Shown: positions 8,002 through 14,575 of the stretch, piece by piece | Layout: each line of letters opens with the position of its first letter | Position numbering within the stretch: the first letter of the stretch is position 1 | NCBI GenBank assembly: GCA_023248815.1 | Contig: JAHFDV010000006.1 | Location: 1,658 to 39,221, forward strand | Length of the DNA stretch: 37,564 nucleotides | Reading direction: 5' to 3' | Origin: Myxococcales bacterium | GTDB lineage: Bacteria > Myxococcota_A > Polyangia > Polyangiales > Polyangiaceae | Notes under the pieces: generated by a model | Databases searched by the model: none | The model's input: only the letters and a program-made list of their open reading frames with translations | What the model was told of the DNA's origin: nothing | Position numbers and translations under genes: made by a program

Positions 8002-8757
8002 TTACTTGGTCTTCGAGTAGAGCTGGATGGCGTACGCGCCCGCGCCGGACTTCGCAACGACTTCGACCTTGTATTGCACGGCCATCGGGATGAGCGGGCA
8101 GGTCGGGTTGTTGTTCTGGCCGATGACGGCGTCGTTGGCAGGCATCTTGTCTTCCGCTGCGCCGACGGGGCTGTAGAGCGGCGGAGCGAGAAGGCGAATG
8201 TCGACGTTCGTGATGTTGCCGATCGGCGACGAGGCGACGATCGTGTAGCACTTGCCGCCCGTGAGCGTGATGACCTGCTGCGCGCTCTGGCCCGCCTGAA
8301 GCGTGCCCTTGATCGCTGCGCCGTCGGGAGCCATGCCGCCCTGAACGTACTTCGCCGCCGCGATCTTCACGGCTGCTTCGGAGGGATCCCCGATGCCGCC
8401 TTGGCCGATGAGTGCGCCGGCAGCCTGCTGCAACTGGCCGAGTGGATCGGTGGGGGTTCCCGTCTGCGCGGTTCCACCCGTGGTCGTCGGCGCCGTGCCC
8501 GTGGGCTGCGCCGTACCCTGCTGCGGGTATTGCTGCTGCGGATACTGACCCTGCTGTTGCGGGTATTGTCCCTGCTGCTGCTGCGGATACTGACCTTGCG
8601 CATACTGACCCTGCGGCTGCTGGCCGTTTTGCGCGTAGCCGTACTGGGGCTGTTGCGTGGAGGGATCGGTTGCCTTCTTGTCATCGCCGCCACAGCCGAC
8701 GAGCGAGGAAGATCCGAGGACGAGAACGGGCAGAAGCGTTTTGAAGGTCATGTGCAT
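8002..8757 (-). CDS. Gln/Tyr-rich lipoprotein of unknown function
   Basis: This 251-residue protein has a clear lipobox, VLVLGSSSLVGC. The mature N-terminal region is dominated by degenerate QGQYPQQ repeats (about residues 30-75), then a Thr/Gly/Pro-rich stretch. A folded C-terminal domain of about 140 residues begins near DPLGQLQQAAGALIGQGG and contains two Cys (KCYTIV and TCPLIP). ATG 8757 has GGAGG 11 nt upstream; ATG 8751 is an alternative. I recognise no family. The low-complexity stretch may be a flexible spacer that carries the C-terminal domain off the outer membrane. The DNA repeats of the QGQYPQQ stretch are imperfect, so slippage may change its length. The gene is divergent from the Cpx-like operon. 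Confidence 0.85.
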   Translation of the reverse strand: MHMTFKTLLPVLVLGSSSLVGCGGDDKKATDPSTQQPQYGYAQNGQQPQGQYAQGQYPQQQQGQYPQQQGQYPQQQYPQQGTAQPTGTAPTTTGGTAQTGTPTDPLGQLQQAAGALIGQGGIGDPSEAAVKIAAAKYVQGGMAPDGAAIKGTLQAGQSAQQVITLTGGKCYTIVASSPIGNITNVDIRLLAPPLYSPVGAAEDKMPANDAVIGQNNNPTCPLIPMAVQYKVEVVAKSGAGAYAIQLYSKTK

Positions 8758-8950
8758 TTGGACGAGTGCCTCCCGAGAAAGGTTCAAAAGTTCGGCGGAG
8801 TCTACACCTACGAAACGAACGAGCGCACGCGATCTTACAGTCGAGCGCAAGGATGAGAGCTTCGGAAGACCGCGTAACGATCCGATTTCATTCTCGAGAT
8901 TCCGGTCCGATGGAGGGCATTCGGCTCCGGTAAGGCGGTATTCGAGTGGC

Positions 8951-8989
8951 TTCACACTTCTTCACCCAAAGCCCGACGCATCCTTAACA
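8951..8989 (+). promoter_or_regulatory. Predicted promoter with OmpR/CpxR-like box
   Basis: TTCAC at 8951-8955 and at 8961-8965 form a direct repeat with a 10-bp period (GTGAA-N5-GTGAA on the other strand), the layout used by OmpR/CpxR-type dimers. The second copy overlaps TTCACC (8961-8966), which sits 17 bp before TTAACA (8984-8989), a good -35/-10 spacing. The regulator encoded at 9981 in this operon is the natural candidate to bind it. Confidence 0.5.
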
Positions 8990-9002
8990 CGGGACATCCA
9001 GA

Positions 9003-9058
9003 TTCTTTCTCGACGGACGGCGCCGCGAAGGTCGCGGGTAACGCCGAACGAGAAAGAA
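9003..9058 (+). promoter_or_regulatory. Leader inverted repeat near the ribosome-binding site
   Basis: TTCTTTCTCG (9003-9012) is perfectly complementary to CGAGAAAGAA (9049-9058), with 36 nt between. The 3' arm overlaps the purine-rich stretch just upstream of ATG 9071 (GAAAGAAGAGAAA). In RNA the hairpin could hide the ribosome-binding site of the His-rich protein. No known riboswitch is recognised. Confidence 0.4.
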
Positions 9059-9070
9059 GAGAAACCTCTC

Positions 9071-9724
9071 ATGTTTGGATTTTTGATTGGTGCGGCATGT
9101 CTCGTCGGGCTCGCGAAGGTCAGTTTTGGTCATCGCTGGCGTCATCACCATTTTCACGGCCACCGTGGCTTTGGGCATCACGGCTTTGGGCATCACGGAT
9201 TCGGTCATCACCGCGGCTTCGAGTACGGCGGCGGAGACGGATGTGGCTCGCCCTATCGTGATGGTCCCTGGAGCCGAGGCGGCTACGGACGTGGCCCGGA
9301 AGGCGCGTATGGCGAGGGGCCAGAAGGGCATGAGCGCGATGGGCTCGGCGACGAGCCGATGGACTTTCGTCGAGGCGGATTTCGCGGCTTCGGACTTCGC
9401 TCGGTTCTCGAAGAGCTCGAGCTGACGCGCGAGCAACGAAAAGCGCTTCGTGACGTACGCGAAGAGTGGAAGGACGCAGCGCGCGCCGCGAAGAAGTCGG
9501 GCCGTGTCGTAAAAGACGATCTCGCTTCGGCACTTCGCGCGGAGACCTTCGACGAAAGTCTCGTCGGCGCGAGCATCGCGAAGATCGACGACATGACCGA
9601 TGCGCTCAAGAAGTCGACACTCAGCTCTCTCGCAAAGGCGCATCAAGTGCTCGATGCGAGGCAGCGCGGCAAGCTCGCCGAAGTGCTCGAAGAAGGACCT
9701 TTCGGACGTCGCTTTCGATTTTGA
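9071..9724 (+). CDS. His-rich periplasmic LTxxQ (CpxP/Spy-like) protein
   Basis: This 217-residue protein has a short N-terminal hydrophobic segment (FGFLIGAACLVGLAKV). A His/Gly/Phe-rich region (residues 21-49) has a five-residue GFGHH period, encoded by near-perfect 15-bp DNA repeats around 9170-9215, and a Gly/Pro-rich stretch follows. From about residue 108 there is a helical domain starting SVLEELELTREQRKALRDVREEW; the LTREQ motif at 118-122 is the hallmark of the CpxP/Spy/CnrX family of periplasmic chaperones and metal sensors. The gene is first of a four-gene operon with a response regulator and histidine kinase, so it likely modulates the kinase. The His-rich segment suggests metal (Ni, Zn or Cu) binding, which is an inference. 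Confidence 0.8.
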   Translation: MFGFLIGAACLVGLAKVSFGHRWRHHHFHGHRGFGHHGFGHHGFGHHRGFEYGGGDGCGSPYRDGPWSRGGYGRGPEGAYGEGPEGHERDGLGDEPMDFRRGGFRGFGLRSVLEELELTREQRKALRDVREEWKDAARAAKKSGRVVKDDLASALRAETFDESLVGASIAKIDDMTDALKKSTLSSLAKAHQVLDARQRGKLAEVLEEGPFGRRFRF

Positions 9725-9779
9725 AAGTGGCAGCGAGAGAACGCAGACAAGTTTCTAGTCGGAGAGAAAGGCCATCACG

Positions 9780-9977
9780 ATGAGAAGAAGAGTTTTACAA
9801 ATCGCACTCGCGCTCGGCGCAGTCGCCGGATTCGCTTCCGGTTTTCATTCGCTCGGACGTTGCGCGAGCGGTCACTTCGACCGCAAGCAGGCGTTCGAAC
9901 AACACATCGCCGATGTTTGCGTCGGCGCCGCGGACCGCGCAAAAGGCGGGCCTGTGGTGAAGGACGGAGTACAGTAA
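9780..9977 (+). CDS. Small membrane-anchored or exported protein
   Basis: This 65-residue protein sits between the CpxP-like gene and the response regulator, 55 nt after the former and only 3 nt before the latter. It has a GGAGAGAAAGG ribosome-binding site. The N-terminus (RRRVLQIALALGAVAGFASGF) is a positively charged hydrophobic segment that is either a signal peptide or an anchor. The mature part has two Cys and a short Asp/Lys-rich tail. I recognise no family. Its place in the operon suggests a small accessory factor of the signalling system, perhaps one that contacts the kinase. It could also be a real gene with no regulatory role. Confidence 0.65.
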   Translation: MRRRVLQIALALGAVAGFASGFHSLGRCASGHFDRKQAFEQHIADVCVGAADRAKGGPVVKDGVQ

Positions 9978-9980
9978 GCC

Positions 9981-10661
9981 GTGCCCTCGCGAGTACTTTT
10001 GGTCGACGATGATCTCCGGCTCCACGAGCTCTTGAAGAGCTATCTCGAGGAGAACGGTTTCGTCGTCGCGAGTGCTCGCGATGGGCGTGAAGGTCTCGAT
10101 CGCGTCACGCGTGAGCCCTTCGACGTCATCTTGCTGGACGTGATGATGCCCGGCATGGACGGACTCGAGGTGTGTCGGCGCATCCGCGAAAAGAGCACGA
10201 TCCCGATCGTGATGTTGACGGCCAAGGGCGACGAAACGGATCGCGTCGTCGGGCTCGAGCTCGGCGCAGACGACTATCTTGCCAAGCCCTTCGGCCCTCG
10301 TGAGCTTCTCGCACGCATCCGCGCAGTCTTGCGACGCGCAGCCCCGACGGAAGTGTCGAAGATCATCCGCTCGGGGCCCATCGAGATCGATCTCGGCGCG
10401 CGTCGCGTCGTCAACAAGGGCGCGGACGTGGAGCTCACGGGAATCGAATTCGATCTGCTCGTCGCACTTGCCGAACGCCCAGGTCGCGTCGTCTCGCGCG
10501 AAACGTTGCTCGAGCTCGCAGGACGCAGCGATGCCCACGTCGGTGATCGCGCGGTCGACGTGCACGTCTCCCATCTTCGTCAAAAGCTCGGTGACGATGC
10601 GCGGACGCCCAAGCTCATCAAGACGGTGCGGGGAGTCGGTTATGTCCTCACGCGAGAATAA
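9981..10661 (+). CDS. OmpR/PhoB-family response regulator
   Basis: This 226-residue regulator has an N-terminal receiver domain with the acidic pair in LLVDDD (D9-D10), phospho-acceptor D53 in ILLDVMMPGMDG, T80 in IVMLTAKGD and K102 in YLAKPFGPREL. The C-terminal winged-helix DNA-binding domain (about 130-226) ends with the typical DVHVSHLRQKLGDD and IKTVRGVGYVL. All conserved catalytic positions are intact. The start is GTG 9981, right after the small protein gene. The kinase gene overlaps its 3' end by 20 nt. It most resembles CpxR-like regulators in context: the operon begins with a CpxP-like gene and a GTGAA-N5-GTGAA box. Confidence 0.96.
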   Translation: MPSRVLLVDDDLRLHELLKSYLEENGFVVASARDGREGLDRVTREPFDVILLDVMMPGMDGLEVCRRIREKSTIPIVMLTAKGDETDRVVGLELGADDYLAKPFGPRELLARIRAVLRRAAPTEVSKIIRSGPIEIDLGARRVVNKGADVELTGIEFDLLVALAERPGRVVSRETLLELAGRSDAHVGDRAVDVHVSHLRQKLGDDARTPKLIKTVRGVGYVLTRE

Positions 10662-12126
10662 GACGCCGCGCCACGGAAAGCCTTCGAGAGACGCCGGAAG
10701 GTCTTTCGGAAACAAGATCGAGGACTGGCGCGCCGCGCACGAAGAGTGGCACGCGCGTCAGGAAGATTGGATGGCTCACCGCGACGAGTGGCGTGCTCAT
10801 CGCGAACAGTGGCGCGCCCACCACGAGGCGCACCCCGACGACCGGCGCGCCCACCGTGAGGCATGGCGTGAGAGGCGGCAGAAGCTGCGCGAGTACCGCC
10901 GCGCCCATCTCGCGCTGATGCCGTACGTGCGCTTGCACATGCATCGGCGCATTTTCATGGGCCTCGCGGTGGCCATTCTATTCGTGGCGATCGCAATGTC
11001 CGTCGTCGGGCGCGTTCTCAACCCTTGGGAAACGGAAGAAAAGCGCATTCGAGACTACGTTGCGGCGGAGTTTGCAGACGACTGGAGCGACGCTGCCAAG
11101 CGGGCAGCACGCGCGCATCGTCTCAACGAAACACTGGGAATCGGCGTGCGCCTTGCCGAGAAAGACGGTGCGCTCATCGAACAGGTCGGTCCGACGTGCC
11201 GGCGTTCGTTCGACGTCGCGATCGAGAATGCGGGCGCCAAAGTCGGCGACGTGACCATTTGCTATCCGATGCAGCACGCGGCACGAAACTTCTTCATCGC
11301 GGGTGCTGCCCTCGTTCTCGCACTCTGGATGGTCGCCGGCAAAGTCGCGCGAAGGCTTGCTCGTCCGCTCGCCGAAGTGGCACGCGTGGCCGAAGAGCTC
11401 GGTAAAGGTAACCTCAAGGCACGCGCGTATCTTCCGCACGATCACGGCGAGGTCGAGGACGTGGCGCTCGCCCTCAATCGCATGGCCGAACGAATCGAAG
11501 GACAGATCCAAGATCAGCGTTCCCTTCTCGCGAGTGTGTCCCACGAGATCCGCACACCGCTCGCTCGCATGCGTTTTCTGGTCGAGCGATTGCGATCCAA
11601 AAACGAGCCGGCCGTGCTCGATGATATGGACCGCGAGGTGCTCGACATGGACGAGCTCGTCGGCGAGCTCCTCGCCGGGTCACGCATCGATTTTGGCGCG
11701 ATGGCAAAAAAGCCGATCAACGTCGCCGAGATGACGGTCGCTCTTCTCGAACGCTTCGACGAGCCACCCGAAAAACTCGCGATCGAAGGCGAAGGGCGCT
11801 CGCTCGAGGCCGATCCGACGTTGCTACGTCGTGCGCTCGCCAACTTGATCATCAATGCGCGACGTCACGGTGAAGGCCTCGAGCAGCTCGTCGTCTGTTT
11901 CAAAGACGACGTCGTGCGCTTCTCGGTGCTCGACGGAGGACCCGGATTTCCCCAAGGAGAAGAGAACGCGTTCTTCGAGCCCTTCAAGGCGAGCGGCGCC
12001 GAAGGGTCGATCGGTCTCGGACTATCGCTCGTAAGGCGCATCGCCGAAGTTCACGGCGGCAAAGCTTTTGCCGAAAACCGCGAAGAGAAGGGCGCACGCG
12101 TGACGCTCGAAATCCCGCGAAGCTGA
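10642..12126 (+). CDS. Sensor histidine kinase with Trp-heptad N-terminus
   Basis: This 494-residue kinase starts at ATG 10642 inside the end of the regulator gene, with GGGGAG just upstream. Residues 29-75 form a charged His/Trp-rich stretch with Trp at 29, 36, 43, 50 and 57 (exact seven-residue steps) and again at 75. TM1 is about 104-123 and TM2 about 217-233. Between them is a roughly 90-residue periplasmic domain with two Cys (PTCRRSF and TICYPM). HAMP follows, then HisKA with phospho-acceptor H301 in SVSHEIRTPLARM. The ATPase domain has an N-box (NLIINARRHG), DGGPGF and GSIGLGLSLVRRI. It probably phosphorylates the upstream regulator. The Trp heptad is not part of the standard CpxA/EnvZ layout. 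The frame is open further upstream, but only as a shadow of the regulator gene. Confidence 0.93.
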   Translation: MSSRENKTPRHGKPSRDAGRSFGNKIEDWRAAHEEWHARQEDWMAHRDEWRAHREQWRAHHEAHPDDRRAHREAWRERRQKLREYRRAHLALMPYVRLHMHRRIFMGLAVAILFVAIAMSVVGRVLNPWETEEKRIRDYVAAEFADDWSDAAKRAARAHRLNETLGIGVRLAEKDGALIEQVGPTCRRSFDVAIENAGAKVGDVTICYPMQHAARNFFIAGAALVLALWMVAGKVARRLARPLAEVARVAEELGKGNLKARAYLPHDHGEVEDVALALNRMAERIEGQIQDQRSLLASVSHEIRTPLARMRFLVERLRSKNEPAVLDDMDREVLDMDELVGELLAGSRIDFGAMAKKPINVAEMTVALLERFDEPPEKLAIEGEGRSLEADPTLLRRALANLIINARRHGEGLEQLVVCFKDDVVRFSVLDGGPGFPQGEENAFFEPFKASGAEGSIGLGLSLVRRIAEVHGGKAFAENREEKGARVTLEIPRS

Positions 12127-12144
12127 ACCTCGCGCGAAGCCCGC

Positions 12145-13236
12145 TCAGGGCATCGGATGCGCGAGGAAGAAATCGACGAGGGATCGCGATGCGCTGATGT
12201 CGTTCGTCGTCTTTCCCGTGACGACGAGAGGAAAGCCGCCCGGCCACGTGTGCCCACCGCCATCGATCGTGCAGAGCGTGATGTCGCTGCCTCCGCTGCA
12301 GGGACCATAGGACTCGCACGAGACGTCGCCGCTCTTGAAGACGTTCGAACCCGAAGACGTGCAGCTCTCTTGTGCACGGAAGAACGTCATGGTGCTCGCG
12401 ACGCTGCGGAACGACACCGGGCCAGCGATGCCGCTCGGTAGAAACGGCGTGCCACCCTTGTAGGGCACGACGAAATCGCTCGTGCCGTGGAAGTGCATGA
12501 TGGGGACGTTGCGTTTCGGATGACATGCGGAGTCGTCGAGTCCGAGCACGCCGCTCACGGAGCCGATCGCCGCGAAGGTTTCACTCATCTCGCAGGCGAG
12601 GCGGTACGCGAGGAAACCGCCGTTCGAAAAGCCTGCGGCATACACGCGATGAGGGTCGACGCAGAAGGTGTCGTCGAGCTCGTCCAGCAAGTCGCGCATG
12701 AAGCCGACGTCGTCGACGGCACTCGTCTGCGCCGTTCCGCAGCAGTCTCCCGCGTTCCAGCTTCGAGAGATTCCGTTGGGGTAGACGACGATGACGTTCT
12801 TCTCGTCCGCGATCTTGTTCATGCGCGAGAGGACGACCTCCTCGGACGCATTGTTGATGAATCCGTGCACGTTCAATACGAGCGCCGTGCCCAGCGTCGA
12901 ATCGTAGCTCGCCGGGACGTGGACGATGGCCTCGCGCGATCGCCCACCGGACTGCACCGAGATCGTTCGATCGCCGCCTGTCCCTTTTTTCCCCGTGCAA
13001 GTGACGGGAAGGGCGCCGGCATCCGTGCTGCCTACGGGAACGCTTGCATTGGTTCCGCTGTCCGGATCAGGATCCACCGGCGGGATCGCGCCATCGACGA
13101 CGAAGCTCCCATCGTCACGGCTCCTCGCATCGCGATCCGAGATCGTCACGTCGTCGGATCCGCTCCCGCAGCGCAGCGTGAAGGCCGTGCTCGTCGCGAC
13201 GAAGCACGTCGAAACGACCGCGCGAGAAAGACGCAT
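12145..13236 (-). CDS. Secreted LpqC/PHB-depolymerase-type esterase
   Basis: This exported alpha/beta hydrolase has 363 residues from ATG 13236. An N-terminal signal (RLSRAVVSTCFVATSTAF) and a Pro/Asp/Ser-rich linker precede the enzyme domain. That domain starts VHVPASYDSTLGTALVLNVHGF and carries the nucleophile in YAAGFSNGGFLAY (GxSxGG), the acidic residue in HFHGTSDFVVPY and the histidine in DGGGHTWPGG. These match the polyhydroxybutyrate-depolymerase/feruloyl-esterase (CE1-like, LpqC) family, secreted enzymes that cleave ester bonds in polymers or plant-derived esters. The exact substrate cannot be told. Several Cys pairs suggest disulphides. The frame extends to 13419, but the signal peptide favours 13236. 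The gene is convergent with the kinase gene, with only 18 nt between. Confidence 0.85.
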   Translation of the reverse strand: MRLSRAVVSTCFVATSTAFTLRCGSGSDDVTISDRDARSRDDGSFVVDGAIPPVDPDPDSGTNASVPVGSTDAGALPVTCTGKKGTGGDRTISVQSGGRSREAIVHVPASYDSTLGTALVLNVHGFINNASEEVVLSRMNKIADEKNVIVVYPNGISRSWNAGDCCGTAQTSAVDDVGFMRDLLDELDDTFCVDPHRVYAAGFSNGGFLAYRLACEMSETFAAIGSVSGVLGLDDSACHPKRNVPIMHFHGTSDFVVPYKGGTPFLPSGIAGPVSFRSVASTMTFFRAQESCTSSGSNVFKSGDVSCESYGPCSGGSDITLCTIDGGGHTWPGGFPLVVTGKTTNDISASRSLVDFFLAHPMP

Positions 13237-13408
13237 TCCTCTTCGAATATCACGTTCGAGCTCGAATTCGAGCACCCGATGCGGCTCGGCGCGGCTGCGG
13301 TTCAGGCCTCGGGTGGACTCAATCTTGCAATCCTTTCTTCGTACCCAAACATCGGCGGCCTTCGACGAATCCGAAGAGCCGCGCGCGCTTTCCGTCGAGA
13401 GGTCGATC

Positions 13409-13837
13409 ATGCAACGCAAGGTTTACGTACTGGTTTCACTGGTTTCGGCCGCAACGGCGTTTCTGTCGTTCCATGGATCCGTCTCTGCACAAGTGGCGGA
13501 CGACTCGGGAGTGGGCCTGTCCGATAGCGGTGGCATCGGCACAGCGGATTCGTCACTCGGGGACGCAGGCAACATCAATGACGAAGCCGGCACGGGCTCG
13601 GGCGGAGGCGGAGACGGAACCGGCGAAGGTGATGGGACCGGAGGGGGCGCGACGGGCGGCGGCGCAGGCTCCTCGACGACCTCCCCATCTGGCGACACCG
13701 TCCCCGGCGACCAAAGCGGGATGTCGAGCTGCTCGGCGAGCGCGGTACGACTCGGCTCGATGAGAACGGACATTTTCGCCTCGTTGGCGCCTTTCTTCCT
13801 CGGCGGTATCGTTCTTTTGCGCCGCAAGAAGCGCTGA
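13409..13837 (+). CDS. Gly/Asp-rich surface protein with MYXO-CTERM-like tail
   Basis: This 142-residue protein starts at ATG 13409 with GAGAGG just upstream. It has a signal peptide (VYVLVSLVSAATAFLSF, cut near SVSA). The mature part is a low-complexity Gly/Ser/Asp/Thr stretch with no predicted fold. The end has a Cys (SSC, C108), then a hydrophobic segment (FASLAPFFLGGIVLL) and a basic end RRKKR. This order (Cys, transmembrane helix, Arg/Lys cluster) is like the MYXO-CTERM sorting tail of myxobacteria, though the spacing between the Cys and the helix is unusual. The protein is probably a surface-exposed spacer or anchor. It is divergent from the esterase gene. Confidence 0.75.
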   Translation: MQRKVYVLVSLVSAATAFLSFHGSVSAQVADDSGVGLSDSGGIGTADSSLGDAGNINDEAGTGSGGGGDGTGEGDGTGGGATGGGAGSSTTSPSGDTVPGDQSGMSSCSASAVRLGSMRTDIFASLAPFFLGGIVLLRRKKR

Positions 13838-13888
13838 ACGCGAGTGCATGGTCCCCCGTCGCGATCTTCCGCGCGGGGGTGGGCATGC

Positions 13889-13894
13889 TAACGT
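13889..13894 (+). promoter_or_regulatory. -10-like TAACGT before the Cys-cluster gene
   Basis: TAACGT lies 7 nt before GTG 13902 in the context GCTAACGT, with no ribosome-binding site. It fits a leaderless start. The same octamer is at 6782-6789. Confidence 0.45.
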
Positions 13895-13901
13895 CGGCGG
13901 C

Positions 13902-14567
13902 GTGACGGACCCTTCGTCTCTCGTCAATCGTTGCGGAAGCTGCGCACGTTTCGTTCGCGTGATTGAAACGGTTGGCCGCGATGGCGTGACGCGACGCGCA
14001 GGTGAATGCTTGCTCGGCGTCTGGCCCGCGCCCATCTACGAGACGAACACATGTACGCGTTACGTCTTGCGCGGAACGATGGCGAAAGTGAACGCGCTCG
14101 CGGAGCAGTCTGCGCCGCGTCGTCGACTCACGCGTCGCGCCAATGACTCCGGTGCGAGCTCGCCCTCCTCCACCATTTCAGAATCGATCATCGAACTACC
14201 CGCGGAGTTACTCGACATGGATATGGAACAATTTCGTCAGGTGTTGCGCGAAGTCTTGCAAGACGAGCTCGGCCTCGTCGAATCACCTCTCGGCGCACGC
14301 TGGGAAGGTGGCGAGATGATCTTGAAGCCCGGTAAAGAAGGCACGGCTGAAAAGCGCATCCCCATCGAATCGGTCTTTCACAAGGTCGTGATGATTCGCG
14401 ACAAGCTGCGCGTGCTCGAACAGAAAGTGAACTCGCATCCGAAGCTCACGGACGAAGACAAAGTCCAGATGCAGTCGTACGTCACCGGTTGCTACGGAAC
14501 ACTGACGACCTTCAACGTCCTCTTCGCCGACAAGGACGATCATTTCGTGGGCCAAAAGTCGGAATAG
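13902..14567 (+). CDS. Conserved-looking Cys-cluster protein of unknown function
   Basis: This 221-residue protein starts at GTG 13902 because a TAACGT -10-like element lies 7 nt upstream and the Cys motif follows at once. The N-terminus has C11-x2-C14, C36 and C51 (NRCGSCARF, GECLLG, NTCTRY), a possible four-Cys zinc or Fe-S site. The middle is basic and low-complexity. The C-terminal about 110 residues are helical (PAELLDMDMEQFRQVLREVL, then a long segment with ESVFHKVVMIRDKLRVLEQKV and KVQMQSYVTGCYGTLTTFN). I do not recognise the family. The next gene, a stand-alone E2 acyltransferase domain, starts 8 nt downstream, so the two are probably co-translated. This protein may be a partner or scaffold for it; that is an inference. 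Confidence 0.8.
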   Translation: MTDPSSLVNRCGSCARFVRVIETVGRDGVTRRAGECLLGVWPAPIYETNTCTRYVLRGTMAKVNALAEQSAPRRRLTRRANDSGASSPSSTISESIIELPAELLDMDMEQFRQVLREVLQDELGLVESPLGARWEGGEMILKPGKEGTAEKRIPIESVFHKVVMIRDKLRVLEQKVNSHPKLTDEDKVQMQSYVTGCYGTLTTFNVLFADKDDHFVGQKSE

Positions 14568-14575
14568 AGCTCCGC

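Larger units (their letters stand above)
8758..9070. other. Divergent intergenic region with promoter and leader elements
   Basis: This 313-nt region separates the Gln-rich lipoprotein gene from the Cpx-like operon. It holds GGAGG for the minus gene (complement of 8769-8773) and a TAGACT hexamer that could be its -10. On the plus side it holds the regulator box, promoter and leader inverted repeat listed separately. An open frame extends the minus gene to 8955, but the lipoprotein signal argues against that start. Confidence 0.6.
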
